Assembly (NCBI GenBank): GCA_902569785.1
Contig: CACFVO010000001.1
Span: 1-64,000 of the forward strand
From: an uncultured Pelagibacteraceae bacterium
GTDB taxonomy: Bacteria > Pseudomonadota > Alphaproteobacteria > Pelagibacterales > Pelagibacteraceae
Direction of reading: 5' to 3'
DNA length: 64,000 bases
Positions 17,166 to 32,119 of this stretch are shown here, in pieces (the first letter of the stretch is position 1; every line of letters begins with the position of its first letter). Position numbers and translations under genes: made by a program. The notes under the pieces are model-generated. The model was not told the DNA's origin. It saw only the letters and a program-made list of their open reading frames with translations, and made no database searches.

Positions 17166-18273
17166 ATTTGATTTAAATAATTATTGGAGAAATATTGATA
17201 AAAATATTTTTTTTGGTTTTTTAATTTTATTTTTTTTGGGTCTTTTTTTCTCTTTTTCGTCTACTTCTTCACTTGCAGGCGAAAGGCTAAATAAAACTTA
17301 TTATTTCTTTTTTTCAAAACATTTGATTTTTACTATACTCGCTTTTTTTATAATGTTTGCTATTTCAGCAATAGAAACGTCGTTGTTAAAAAAAATAGTT
17401 ATTCCACTTTTCATAATATCTTTCCTATTATTAATTTTGGTGCCCATTATTGGAGTGGAAGTTAAAGGTGCTAAAAGATGGTTAAATTTATACTTATTTA
17501 GGTTACAACCTATTGAGCTTTTAAAACCTCTTTTCATCTTAGCAACAGTTAAAATATTAACTTTGGATAAATTAAAAAATTCTCAAATAAGATACTTATT
17601 TAGCTTTCTTTTGTTGGCCTCAGTAATAATTCTTTTAATAGACCAACCAGATCTTGGACAATCAATTTTGCTTACTGGAAGCTGGATCGCAACTGTATTT
17701 GTTTCTGGGGTTAGCTTAGTATACATTTTTAGTTTTTTTATTATCTTTATAATTTTAATTGGTGGTCTTTTATTTTTAATGCCTGGAAAATTTGGTTACA
17801 TAATTGATCGTCTGGTTACATTTTTAGATCCAAGTAAAGGTGATGCCTTTCAATCCTCGACAGCCTTAAACGCAATAAAAAAAGGAGGTCTTAAAGGTCA
17901 AGGAATGGGCGAAGGAATTTTAAAAGATAGTGTTCCCGAAGCTCACACTGATTATATTATCGCCATTATATCTGAAGAGTATGGCTCATTAATTTCTATC
18001 TTAATTATCGCTATTTTTTTGTATATTGCTTTTAGAATTATTAAAAAATGTGTTTTAAAAGATGATGAACTTTTAAAACTTTCTTTATGTGGACTTGCTT
18101 CACTTCTTATTTTTCAAACATTTATTCATATTGGAGTGAACACAAGCTTGCTTCCAACTACAGGCATGACATTGCCTTTTTTAAGCTATGGAGGTTCATC
18201 TCTTATAGGAAGTGCAGTTTTGGCTGGAATAATTTTAAATTTTACAAAAATCAAATTGGAGATAGATGAATAA
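17146..18273 (+). CDS. ftsW: septal peptidoglycan polymerase FtsW
   Basis: A SEDS-family protein of 375 residues with about ten transmembrane helices. Family motifs are KGAKRWLNL, LQPIELLKP, DQPDLGQSIL, the GQGMGEGILKDSVPEAHTDY loop with the functionally important region, EEYG, and TTGMTLPFLSYGGSS near the end. It polymerises lipid II at the septum with FtsI. A second SEDS protein, RodA, is encoded at 55403-56527; dcw position assigns this one to division. It overlaps murD and murG. Confidence 0.95.
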   Translation: MLKNLFKFDLNNYWRNIDKNIFFGFLILFFLGLFFSFSSTSSLAGERLNKTYYFFFSKHLIFTILAFFIMFAISAIETSLLKKIVIPLFIISFLLLILVPIIGVEVKGAKRWLNLYLFRLQPIELLKPLFILATVKILTLDKLKNSQIRYLFSFLLLASVIILLIDQPDLGQSILLTGSWIATVFVSGVSLVYIFSFFIIFIILIGGLLFLMPGKFGYIIDRLVTFLDPSKGDAFQSSTALNAIKKGGLKGQGMGEGILKDSVPEAHTDYIIAIISEEYGSLISILIIAIFLYIAFRIIKKCVLKDDELLKLSLCGLASLLIFQTFIHIGVNTSLLPTTGMTLPFLSYGGSSLIGSAVLAGIILNFTKIKLEIDE

Positions 18274-19366
18274 CAAACTAAAAAAAATAATTATAGCAAC
18301 CGGTGGTACTGGTGGCCATGTTTTTCCTGCCTATAGTTTGGCTAAACATTTTCATGATAATAAAATAAACGTTCAAATAATTACAGATAAGCGAGGTTTG
18401 AAATATTTACAGGATTATAGTGATATAAAAGTTATTAAGATTGCTTCAGCAACTATTTTTAAAAAAAATATATTCAAATTATTATTTTCATCATTCATAA
18501 TACTTTATTCAATATTAAGATCGTTTATTTTTTTATATGCCAGTAGACCAAATTTAGTTTTTGGTATGGGTGGATACTCTTCTTTTCCAGTTTGCATCGC
18601 CTCTAAAATACTTAGAATTCCATTTATCATTTATGAAAACAACTTGCATATAGGAAAGGCCAATAGGTTTTTATTGCCGTATGCAAAAAAGGTCTTTGTA
18701 TCTTATAAAGAATTAGGAGGAGTTGCAGAAAAACATCAGAAAAAAATTTGTGAAATAGGCAATATAATTCGAAAAGAAATACTTAATTTTAATGTTCATC
18801 CCGACTTTAATCAAAGTGAAAGAAAATTAAAAATATTAATTCTTGGAGGGAGTCAAGCTGCAAAAATTTTTGCTGAGTTACTTCCAGAAATTTTTAAAGA
18901 GTGTGTTAAAACTAAAATATCTTTAAAAATTTATCAACAATGTTTGCCTGAACAGAATATATTTTTAAGCACTTTTTATAAAGATCTAAAGATTGACTTC
19001 GAAATTTTCAATTTTAGCAACAATATTACAGATTATTTTACTAAAACTAACTTAGCGATAACTCGATCAGGATCTTCAATGTTAGCAGAATTGATTAACG
19101 CAAAAATACCCTTTATTTCAGTTCCTTTACCTTCATCAGCTGACGATCATCAATTAAAAAATGCTATTTATTATGAAAAAAAAGGGTATAGCTATTTAAT
19201 AAAAGAAAAAGATTTAAACACTAAACTATTTCAATTGATTAAAAAAATTAGTGCAGACACATCATTATTAACTCAAATAAAAAGTAAACAAAGACAATAT
19301 TCTGACAAATCTGTATATAAAAATATCGATAAACAATTAAATAAGATGTTCAATGAAGAAAATTAG
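18266..19366 (+). CDS. murG: UDP-GlcNAc:lipid I N-acetylglucosaminyltransferase
   Basis: A GT28 glycosyltransferase of 366 residues. The N-domain glycine-rich loop is ATGGTGGHVFPAYSLA. PNLVFGMGGYSSFP and YENNLHIGKANRFL follow, and the C-domain has LILGGSQAAKIFAELLP and TRSGSSMLAELI, with SVPLPSSADDHQLKNA in the UDP-GlcNAc pocket. It converts lipid I to lipid II on the inner membrane. It overlaps ftsW by 8 bp and murC by 14 bp. Confidence 0.97.
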   Translation: MNNKLKKIIIATGGTGGHVFPAYSLAKHFHDNKINVQIITDKRGLKYLQDYSDIKVIKIASATIFKKNIFKLLFSSFIILYSILRSFIFLYASRPNLVFGMGGYSSFPVCIASKILRIPFIIYENNLHIGKANRFLLPYAKKVFVSYKELGGVAEKHQKKICEIGNIIRKEILNFNVHPDFNQSERKLKILILGGSQAAKIFAELLPEIFKECVKTKISLKIYQQCLPEQNIFLSTFYKDLKIDFEIFNFSNNITDYFTKTNLAITRSGSSMLAELINAKIPFISVPLPSSADDHQLKNAIYYEKKGYSYLIKEKDLNTKLFQLIKKISADTSLLTQIKSKQRQYSDKSVYKNIDKQLNKMFNEEN

Positions 19367-20750
19367 AATAGCAGAAAAGGAAATAATTCATTTTATAGGC
19401 GTTGGAGGGATAGGCATGAGTGGTCTAGCCCAAGTTATGAAAACAATGGGTTTCAAAATTCAAGGTAGTGATCAAAACAAAAATAAAAACATACAAAATT
19501 GTTTAAAAGCAGGTATTAAAGTTTTTATAGGACATGCGAAAAAAAATATAAAAAGTGCAACTATTCTTGTCAAATCTTCTGCTATTAAAGATAATAATGT
19601 GGAGATTAAAGAGGCGAAAAAAAAAAAAATTCCAATTTATTCAAGAGCAGAGGTGCTAGCTAACGTTGTTTCATTAAAAAAAAATATAATAATTACTGGC
19701 TCCCATGGAAAAACTACCACAACATCGTTAGTAGCAAAAATTTTATCTGATCAAAAATTAGATCCAACTATTATTAATGGAGGAGTTATTAACTCATTCA
19801 ATAGTAACGCTAAATTAGGAAAAGGTGACTGGGCTATCTTAGAAGCAGACGAGTCTGATGGCAGTTTTTTAAAATTACCAATTAATTATTCAATAGTAAC
19901 CAATATAGATCTTGAGCACTTAGACTATTACAAAACTTACAAAAATTTAGAGAATGCATTTATCGAATTTATAAATAAAACACCACCTATTGGAAAATCA
20001 TTAATTTGTATTGATAACAAAAATATCAAGAAAATTTTAAATAAAATAAAAAATAAAAATATTTTAACATATGGATTTAATAAAGCAGCTAATTATCGTA
20101 TTAGCAATCCAAGATATAATACTACTCACTCATTGTTTGACTTGAATTACAAAAATTTAGATAATAAGAAAGTAACAATTAAAAATATCAATCTAAAATT
20201 AATAGGTGAACATAATGTCCTCAATGCATCTGCCGCCATAGCAGTTTGCATTAATCTTGGAATAAAAATTGATATCATAAAAAAGGCGCTCAGAGACTTT
20301 TCTGGAGTTCAAAGAAGAATGACCAAAGTATTTATAAAAAATAAAAATGAATTTTTTGATGATTATGCCCATCATCCGACAGAAATTTCCTCAATCCTAG
20401 ATGGAGTTGATAAAGTTTATAATAACAGAAAAATTATAACGGTTTTTGAACCGCATCGATATTCTAGAATAAAATCACTTAAAATTGCTTTTTCTAAATC
20501 ATTTGTAAAATCAGATTTAGTTTTAGTTTGTCCTATATATGCCGCAGGAGAAAAAAAAAATTCAAGTTTTAGCTTATTAAATTTTGCAAAATTAATATCA
20601 AAAAATTCTAAAACCCAAACAGTGCTTGTAAAAAATCAAAAAGAATTATCAAACTACTTTAAAAAGAATTTAGTAAGCGATGAGATAATAATTGGTATGG
20701 GTGCAGGATCTATTTCGCAATGGATAAAAGAATTAAAATTTAGTTTATGA
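19353..20750 (+). CDS. murC: UDP-N-acetylmuramate--L-alanine ligase
   Basis: 465 residues with the MurC pattern: HFIGVGGIGMSGLAQVM, SSAIKDNNVE, the ATP loop TGSHGKTTTTS, EADESDGSFLKL, VTNIDLEHLDYY, LIGEHNVLNASAA, GVQRRMTKVF, DDYAHHPTEI, and FEPHRYSRIKSL. It adds L-alanine, the first committed residue of the stem peptide. The start lies inside the end of murG, and the stop overlaps murB by 4 bp. Confidence 0.97.
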   Translation: MKKIRIAEKEIIHFIGVGGIGMSGLAQVMKTMGFKIQGSDQNKNKNIQNCLKAGIKVFIGHAKKNIKSATILVKSSAIKDNNVEIKEAKKKKIPIYSRAEVLANVVSLKKNIIITGSHGKTTTTSLVAKILSDQKLDPTIINGGVINSFNSNAKLGKGDWAILEADESDGSFLKLPINYSIVTNIDLEHLDYYKTYKNLENAFIEFINKTPPIGKSLICIDNKNIKKILNKIKNKNILTYGFNKAANYRISNPRYNTTHSLFDLNYKNLDNKKVTIKNINLKLIGEHNVLNASAAIAVCINLGIKIDIIKKALRDFSGVQRRMTKVFIKNKNEFFDDYAHHPTEISSILDGVDKVYNNRKIITVFEPHRYSRIKSLKIAFSKSFVKSDLVLVCPIYAAGEKKNSSFSLLNFAKLISKNSKTQTVLVKNQKELSNYFKKNLVSDEIIIGMGAGSISQWIKELKFSL

Positions 20751-21655
20751 ATTTAAATACTGATTTGTTACAAAAAAAATTTGGTAAAAACTTAATAATT
20801 AAAGAAGACTTATCAAAATATAGCTGGTTCAATTTAGGGGGGGCAGCTGATATTTTCTTTCGCCCAGAAAACAAAGATCAGCTTAAAAAATTTTTAAATG
20901 AAATTAAAAAACATGATTTTAAGATGCATATTTTAGGTGCAGGCTCAAACACTTTAATTAGAGATGCTGGAGTAAAAGGAGTAGTTATTAAATTAGGTTC
21001 TAAGTTTTCAAGTATTGAGTTATTAGAAAAGGATACTATCGAAGTTGGCGGATCTACATTAGATAAAAGGATTTCAGATTTTGCAAAAAATAATAATATT
21101 AGTGGAATGGAATTTTTATCTTGTATTCCTGGGTCTATTGGAGGATCCATAATAATGAATAGCGGATGTTATGGCTCGGATATTTCTAAAATTTTATTAT
21201 CTATTAAAATTATTGACGACAAAGGTGAAGAAAAAGAAATAAAAAAAGATGAAATTAAATTTTTTTACAGAGGAACAAATATTTCAAAAAATTATATTAT
21301 ATTATCTGCAGTATTAAAAGGCACTACTTCTTCAAAACAATTAATAGAAAAAAAACAAGAAGAATTAATTGAAAGAAAAAAAGAATCTCAGCCGAGTCAA
21401 ATTAAAACTGGTGGCAGCACTTTCAAAAATAGTAATGATAAAAAAGCCTGGATGCTTATTAAAGAATCTGGTTGTGACAAGCTTTACATAGGAGATGCTA
21501 AAATTTCTGACAAACATTGCAATTTTTTTGTAAATGATGGAAAAGCCAAAACAGCAGATATAGAAAAACTCATAAACAAAGTAAAAAAAGAAGTTCAAAA
21601 TAAAACTGGAGTTGATTTAGAGCTAGAAATTAAAATTATTGGTGATGAGAAATAA
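20747..21655 (+). CDS. murB: UDP-N-acetylenolpyruvoylglucosamine reductase
   Basis: A FAD-dependent reductase of 302 residues that makes UDP-MurNAc. Features: YSWFNLGGAADIFFRP, ILGAGSNTLIRDAG, EFLSCIPGSIGGSIIMNSGCYG, then the catalytic region QIKTGGSTFKNSND with the active-site Ser, GCDKLYIGDAKISDKHCNFFVN, and a terminal Glu within DLELEIKIIG. The compact length and sequence fit the alphaproteobacterial form. It overlaps murC upstream and ddl downstream (17 bp). Confidence 0.95.
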   Translation: MNLNTDLLQKKFGKNLIIKEDLSKYSWFNLGGAADIFFRPENKDQLKKFLNEIKKHDFKMHILGAGSNTLIRDAGVKGVVIKLGSKFSSIELLEKDTIEVGGSTLDKRISDFAKNNNISGMEFLSCIPGSIGGSIIMNSGCYGSDISKILLSIKIIDDKGEEKEIKKDEIKFFYRGTNISKNYIILSAVLKGTTSSKQLIEKKQEELIERKKESQPSQIKTGGSTFKNSNDKKAWMLIKESGCDKLYIGDAKISDKHCNFFVNDGKAKTADIEKLINKVKKEVQNKTGVDLELEIKIIGDEK

Positions 21656-22574
21656 GAGGGTTTTAGTTGTATTGGGTGGCACATCTGGCGAAAGGGCAGT
21701 TAGCCTTGATAGCGGTAGAGCTTGCATAAAGGCATTGAAAAAGAAAGGTTATAAAGTATCAAATTTTGATCCTAAAAAAAAACCTTTAAATTTAATTGAT
21801 AAAAATAAAACAGATATAATTTTTAATGCACTTCACGGAAAAAATGGAGAAGATGGAGTTGCTCAAAGCTATTTTGAATATTTAAGAATTCCTTATACCC
21901 ACTCTGGAATTAATAGTTCTTATAATGCGATGAATAAGATAATTTCAAAAGAATTATTCAGAAAAAACAAAATAATAACTCCGTTGTATTTTGTTCTTAA
22001 GAAGAAAACTTATAATAAAATTAATTTAAATAAAATTCTTAAAAAAAAAAGAATGAGTTTTCCAATTGTAATAAAGCCAGTAAATGAAGGTTCTAGCATT
22101 GGAGTCAGAATATGTAAGAATATTTCTGAGCTCAATAAGGCTTCAAAATCTCTATTCAAAAAATATATTGAATTAATTCTTGAAAGTTATATAGGCGGTC
22201 AAGAAATTCAAGTTGCTGTCCTTAATAAAACTCCACTAGGCGCTATTGAACTTGAACCAAAAAGAAAATTTTATGACTATAAAGCAAAATACTCAAAAGC
22301 TGCAAAGACTAAACATATAATGCCAGCAAAATTAAAAGAGTCTAAATACAAAGAAGTCCTTAAAATTGCAAAAAAAGCTCATAATATTTTAGGTTGCAAA
22401 GGGATTACTAGATCTGATTTTAAATTTTTTAACAATCGATTTTATCTTCTAGAAATTAATACGCAACCAGGCATGACAAGTTTGTCTTTAGTTCCAGAAA
22501 TAGCTAGTTACAAAAGAATTTCTTTTGAAAATTTAGTTGAAAAATTATTACTCAATGCAAGTCTGAATAGATGA
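21639..22574 (+). CDS. ddl: D-alanine--D-alanine ligase
   Basis: An ATP-grasp ligase of 311 residues: LVVLGGTSGERAVSLDSG at the N-terminus, NALHGKNGEDGVAQSYFE, PYTHSGINSSYNAMNK, PIVIKPVNEGSSIGV in the ATP site, LESYIGGQEIQVAVL, TRSDFKF, and LEINTQPGMTSLSLVPEIA with the metal-binding residues. It makes the D-Ala-D-Ala used by the MurF half of the fusion upstream. It overlaps murB and ftsQ (4 bp). Confidence 0.96.
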   Translation: MVMRNKRVLVVLGGTSGERAVSLDSGRACIKALKKKGYKVSNFDPKKKPLNLIDKNKTDIIFNALHGKNGEDGVAQSYFEYLRIPYTHSGINSSYNAMNKIISKELFRKNKIITPLYFVLKKKTYNKINLNKILKKKRMSFPIVIKPVNEGSSIGVRICKNISELNKASKSLFKKYIELILESYIGGQEIQVAVLNKTPLGAIELEPKRKFYDYKAKYSKAAKTKHIMPAKLKESKYKEVLKIAKKAHNILGCKGITRSDFKFFNNRFYLLEINTQPGMTSLSLVPEIASYKRISFENLVEKLLLNASLNR

Positions 22575-23230
22575 AGAAATCGTTTTTTGGACTGATCATA
22601 CTTTTTGTCTTTTTAACAACCTACATTCCAAAATTTGATTTTACTATAAGTCCTAATTTTAGTATTCAAAAAATTGAAATAGAAGGAAATTCAATTTTAA
22701 ATTCAGATGAAATCGTTAGAAAATTAAATTTTTTGTATACGGAGAATTTGTTTTTTTTAAATCTCAAAGACATAGAAAAAAATTTAAAAAATGAAACTTT
22801 TATTGAAAGTTTCAGTGTAAAAAAAATTTATCTAAACACTTTAAAAATAAAGATAGTTGAAAAGGAGCCTATAGCAATTTTACAAAATAAAAAGAAAAAA
22901 TATTACATTTCAGATAAAGGAGATTTCATAGACTTTAAAGATATAGAGAGATATAGAGATTTACCAACGGTTTTTGGAAATGGAAAATTTTTCTATTCTT
23001 TATATCAAGATTTAAAATATATAAAATTTCCATTAGAAGAAGTAAAATCTTTTTACTTTTTTGAGTCAGGCAGATGGGATTTATTAATGAATGACAATAA
23101 ACAAATAAAGTTACCGATCAAAGATTATTTAATAAGCCTTAAAAATTATATGAACTTAAAAAGTAACAGCAACTTTAATAAATACAAAATATTTGATTAC
23201 AGAATCAAAGATCAACTTATTTTAAATTAG
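22571..23230 (+). CDS. ftsQ: cell division protein FtsQ
   Basis: 219 residues. One N-terminal transmembrane helix (FFGLIILFVFLTTYI) is followed by a periplasmic POTRA domain (IQKIEIEGNSILNSDEIVRKL) and the beta domain (FIESFSVKKIYLNTLKIKI, EKEPIAIL, KYYISDKGDFID, LPTVFGNG). FtsQ bridges the FtsL/FtsB complex and early division proteins. It is slightly shorter than many homologs and has a very short cytoplasmic tail. It lies between ddl and the ftsA-like gene, the standard position. Confidence 0.9.
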   Translation: MKKSFFGLIILFVFLTTYIPKFDFTISPNFSIQKIEIEGNSILNSDEIVRKLNFLYTENLFFLNLKDIEKNLKNETFIESFSVKKIYLNTLKIKIVEKEPIAILQNKKKKYYISDKGDFIDFKDIERYRDLPTVFGNGKFFYSLYQDLKYIKFPLEEVKSFYFFESGRWDLLMNDNKQIKLPIKDYLISLKNYMNLKSNSNFNKYKIFDYRIKDQLILN

Positions 23231-23233
23231 TCT

Positions 23234-24433
23234 ATGAAAATAGATAACCCAGCTCTTTTTATCGAAATAAATGATACAAATTATATTTTTATAGCTGGCC
23301 AATACGATGAAGATCAAAATTTTAAAGTTATAGAAAAAATAACAACTCTTAATTCGGGAATTGAAAAAAATAAATTTATAAGCATCGATCAAGCAAATGA
23401 AGAAATAAAAAAAAATATTACTATAATTGAAAAAAAATTAAATTACATTTTTAAAGATGTAACTGTATTAATAGATAATTTCTATTATTCATGTATAAAT
23501 ATTTCTGGATTTAAAAGATTAAATGGATCTCAAGTTTTCAAAGAAAATATTTCGTATATTCTAAATTCACTTAAATTAGCTGTTACTGAAAGTGAAAAAC
23601 AAAAAACCATTTTACATATCTTTAATTCTAAAAGTATTTTAGATGGAACTAGAGTTGAAAATCTGCCAATAGGTTTATTTGGAGATTTCTATTCTCATGA
23701 ACTTACATTTTTTTTAATTGGTAATAATGATCTAAAAAATATTCAAAAAATATTTAATAAGAATAATTTAAATATAAAAAAGATAATTTTGAAAAATTTT
23801 AGCGAAGGGGCTCAATTAATTAATCAAAACAAAGGAGTAGAGACTTTTTTTAAAATTAAAATAAGCAAAGATGTTTCGCATATAAATTTTTTTGAAAAAG
23901 CTTCATTCAGATATTCAGAAAATTTTAATTTTGGTTCAGATATTATTTTTAAAGATATTGAAAAGATTTGTTCTTTAGAAAATGAAATAATAAGAAAATA
24001 TTTATCTAATAGTATTTTTAATGAAAAAATATTTAATCAAGATGAAATTTTAGAAGAAGATTATTTTATTAAAGGCAATTTTAGAAAAATTAGAAAAAAA
24101 TTAATTTCAGACATTGCAGATGCTAGAATAAATGAAATTATTAATATTATTTTTAATAAAAATATAAACATTGAATCTTTAAAAGGAAATACAATTAAAA
24201 TTTACTTAATTATTGAGGATCAACAAATTCTAGAGAGTTTTAAAGAAAGATTTAAATTTTATATTTGCAAAAATAATGAATTTGAAATTTATTTTATTAA
24301 TGATTTTGAAATAGATGAGTTAATCTTGAATGTAGCTAATTTATCTTTTTATGGATGGAAAAAAGAAGCGATACCTACCACTAAAATAAAAAAATCTTTA
24401 ATTACAAGGATTTTCAAGTCTTTATTTGGATAG
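23234..24433 (+). CDS. ftsA: highly divergent FtsA-like protein with degraded nucleotide-binding motifs
   Basis: A 399-residue protein between ftsQ and lpxC, where ftsA sits in alphaproteobacteria. It keeps the FtsA outline: about 400 residues, a GSQVFKENISYILN domain-1C-like part, and a basic amphipathic C-terminal helix (KIKKSLITRIFKSLFG) of the kind that tethers FtsA to the membrane. The actin-fold ATP motifs are not recognisable. The expected DIGTSK near the N-terminus reads EINDTNY, and the expected DIGGGTTD reads about KISKDVSH at 209-216. It may still anchor FtsZ to the membrane, but ATP binding is doubtful. The family call rests on position, length and the C-terminal helix. Confidence 0.72.
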   Translation: MKIDNPALFIEINDTNYIFIAGQYDEDQNFKVIEKITTLNSGIEKNKFISIDQANEEIKKNITIIEKKLNYIFKDVTVLIDNFYYSCINISGFKRLNGSQVFKENISYILNSLKLAVTESEKQKTILHIFNSKSILDGTRVENLPIGLFGDFYSHELTFFLIGNNDLKNIQKIFNKNNLNIKKIILKNFSEGAQLINQNKGVETFFKIKISKDVSHINFFEKASFRYSENFNFGSDIIFKDIEKICSLENEIIRKYLSNSIFNEKIFNQDEILEEDYFIKGNFRKIRKKLISDIADARINEIINIIFNKNINIESLKGNTIKIYLIIEDQQILESFKERFKFYICKNNEFEIYFINDFEIDELILNVANLSFYGWKKEAIPTTKIKKSLITRIFKSLFG

Positions 24434-24495
24434 TTTGCTGTTTTTTTTTGAAACATTTGTTGTTTTAATTCATTTCTATCAATTTTGTATAAAAC

Positions 24496-25419
24496 ATGAT
24501 GCTTAAATCTAACCAAAAGACACTTAAAGAAAAGATAGAACTAAAAGGCGTTGGCTTGCATAACGGTTTAGAAGTAAATTTAACTATAAAACCTTTAGAG
24601 TCAAATACTGGAATAATTTTTAAAAGAGTAGATATCAATAATAATAATATTATTCATGCAAATTTTAAAAACGTAGTTGAACCTATTTTGTGTACTAAAT
24701 TGAAAAATGAAAAAGGAGTTACCGTATCAACTGTGGAGCACTTAATGGCAGCTTTTTACGGTGAAGGTATTGATAATGCCTTAGTAGAAGTCGATGCTTC
24801 TGAAATTCCTATTATGGATGGATCTGCAGTAGACTTCGTCGATGCGATAAGAGCCGTAGGAGTAGAGGATCAAAACGAACCTCGAAAATTTATTAAAGTA
24901 TTAAAAAAAATTGAAGTTAAAGATGGACAAAAATTTATTTCTATAGAGCCACTGAACCAAGACTTAATAATTGACTTTGAAATTATTTTCAACAATCCTT
25001 TAATTAGAACGAGAAGAAAAGAATTCAAATTTAGCAATGAAGATCTAACTGAAATATATAATTCTCGAACTTTTTGTTTATATGAAGATATTGATAATAT
25101 CAAAAGAATGGGTTTAGCTAAAGGTGGATCGTTAGATAATGCTATAGTAGTTCAAGGAAGTAAAATTCTAAATGAAAATGGCTTAAGAAACAGACATGAA
25201 TTTGTTTATCATAAAATACTGGACTGCTTAGGTGATATAATGTTATCTGGAAATCGTATATTTGGCCATATCAAAACTTCCCAAGGCGGTCATGCTCTAA
25301 CTAACAGATTATTGACGAAGTTTTTTTCAGATAAAGCCAACTGGAAATTAGAGAATTTTGAAAATAATGAAAATCAAAATGAAAATTCTTATAAAAATCC
25401 AGTAGCTATCGGCGCATAA
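24496..25419 (+). CDS. lpxC: UDP-3-O-acyl-N-acetylglucosamine deacetylase
   Basis: The committed zinc enzyme of lipid A synthesis, 307 residues. Features: TLKEKIELKGVGLHNG, VSTVEHLMAAFYG with a zinc His, DASEIPIMDGSA, GSLDNAIVV, LRNRHEFVYHKILDCLGD containing the HKxxD zinc motif, and FGHIKTSQGGHALTNRLL with the catalytic His. The family usually ends near residue 300. It is first after the dcw block (62-bp gap), with bamD 47 bp downstream. Its presence indicates that lipid A is made. Confidence 0.97.
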   Translation: MMLKSNQKTLKEKIELKGVGLHNGLEVNLTIKPLESNTGIIFKRVDINNNNIIHANFKNVVEPILCTKLKNEKGVTVSTVEHLMAAFYGEGIDNALVEVDASEIPIMDGSAVDFVDAIRAVGVEDQNEPRKFIKVLKKIEVKDGQKFISIEPLNQDLIIDFEIIFNNPLIRTRRKEFKFSNEDLTEIYNSRTFCLYEDIDNIKRMGLAKGGSLDNAIVVQGSKILNENGLRNRHEFVYHKILDCLGDIMLSGNRIFGHIKTSQGGHALTNRLLTKFFSDKANWKLENFENNENQNENSYKNPVAIGA

Positions 25420-25466
25420 AACTCTTAAAATTTACCATTCTATTTTAATCTGATATTAATCAGAAT

Positions 25467-30026
<4,560 letters not shown>

Positions 30027-30039
<13 letters not shown>

Positions 30040-32075
30040 TTAAGTGCTTTATTTTTTTTATATCTATTCCATCCAGGACTTCTATATTCTTCATCAAATT
30101 CAATTGAGTTATCTTGATTAAATTCAAAATCATCAATTGTTTTATCAATTTTTATTTCATTTTTTTCAACACTATCTTCAGGAATTTCATTAATAAACCT
30201 AGAGGGTAAAGCATCCATCCAATCACCATGATAAGCTCTCTTCATAGCAAATGATAAATATGCTTCTTGTTTTGCTCTTGTTATTCCAACATAGGCTAAT
30301 CTTCTTTCTTCTTCTAACGCGAAGTCTCCTTTTTCTTCAAGAGACTTTTGATGCGGAAACAATCCTTCTTCCCATCCTGGTAAAAAAACAACATTAAATT
30401 CTAATCCTTTAGCAGCATGCATGGTCATTAAATTCACTTTAGCTCCTTCCCATTCTTGATCTATTGAAGTTGCTAGCGCCACGTGTTCTAAAAAACTTTG
30501 TAAGTTTTCATAATCCTGCATAGCTCTTAACAATTCTTTTAAATTTTCTAGTCTATTTTCATTTTCTAAATCTTTTTTATTTTTTAACATCGCTGAATAA
30601 CCAGATTCATCTAAAACTAATTTAAGAAGATCATAGTGCTTCATGTGCATTGAGTCTCTTCGCCATTTGTGAATCATATTGATTAATTGTTTTAGGGTAG
30701 TTTTGATTCTTGGTTTAAATTCTCCTTTTTCCAAAATTTTTATTATTGAATCCTCCAAACAGAGCTTGTTGTTATTGGCAAATTGATAAATTTGATTCAA
30801 AGTACTTTCACCAACTCCTCGTTTAGGGCTTCCAATTACTCTTTCTAAAGCTAAATCATCATATTTTTGATTAATAATTCTTAGATAAGAAACTGCATCT
30901 TTTATTTCTGCTCTTTCATAAAACTTAATTCCACCTAATACTCTATAACCTATGCCAACTTGTAGAAATCTTTCTTCAAATTCTCTAGTTTGATAAATAG
31001 CTCTAACTAATATTGATACATCATTAAGAGAATATTTTTTTTTAAGATTATGCTCTATAATATCGCTAATTCCTTGAGCTTCATCTTTTCCAGTTTTATA
31101 ACAATTTAATTTGACCAGTTCACCTTGAATTGCAGATGACCACAATTTTTTTCCAACTCTATTAGAATTATTTGCAATAAGTGTAGAGGCTGTCTTCAAA
31201 ATATTTTTTGTAGATCTATAATTTTGTTCCAATTTAAAAACTTTACAATTTTTATAGATTTGATCAAAGGTCAGAAAATTTTTAATTTCTGCACCTCGCC
31301 AGCTATAAATAGATTGATCGTCATCTCCAACACAACAAATATTTTGGTTATCATTGACTAGTAAATTTAACCATTTATTCTGAATAAAATTAGTATCTTG
31401 AAATTCATCAACTAAAATATATTTAAAGTTTTTTTGGTAAATTTCTCTAATGTCTTTGTGTTCTTCGAAAAGTTTTACGCAAAATAAAATCAAATCTCCA
31501 AAATCAAAAGCATTTAAATCTTTTATTTTTTTTTGATAAACTTCATAAACTTTTAAAATTGATTTAATAATAGATCCTGATTTTTTAATTTTAACATCTT
31601 TTGGTAAAAAACCTTTATTTTTCCATTGATCTATATGGTACATAATCAACTGAGGTGAAAATTTTTTTGCATCTAAATCTTCACCCTTGACTATATTTCT
31701 AATGAGTTTTTTTTGATCGTCGGTATCTAAAATAGTAAAGTTACTTTTGTAATTTAACGCTTCTGCATGTCTTCTAAGGAATTTAACACTAATTGAGTGA
31801 AAAGTTCCCAACCACGGAATTGCATTTGAACTGCCTTTTATATGACCCATAACTCTACTCTGCATTTCTTTTGCAGCTTTGTTAGTAAAGGTTACGCACA
31901 ATATTTGGTTAGGCCATGCTTTTTTTTCATTAATAATATGAATTAATCTTGTTGTTAAAACTCTTGTTTTTCCTGATCCAGCTCCCGCCACAATCAAGTT
32001 AGGTCCCTCAGTATTTAATACTGCTTCTTTTTGCTCTTTGTTTAGATTCTCAATTAATTTATCTATGCTATTCAT
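30027..32075 (-). CDS. uvrD: UvrD/PcrA-family DNA helicase
   Basis: A superfamily 1 3'-5' helicase of 682 residues. Motifs: Q motif LNKEQKEAV, Walker A VAGAGSGKTRVL, motif Ia FTNKAAKEM, DEFQDTN, GDDDQSIYSWRGA, EQNYRST, LMTMHAAKGLEF (motif V), and EERRLAYVGITRAK (motif VI). It unwinds DNA in mismatch and nucleotide excision repair and clears RecA filaments. The C-terminal tail (about 40 residues after FINEIP) is acidic, then basic. It is divergent from the AsmA-like gene. Confidence 0.95.
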
Positions 32076-32119
32076 ATTAGAAAAATTTTATTTATACACT
32101 AGTTACAAAAATAAAAAAA

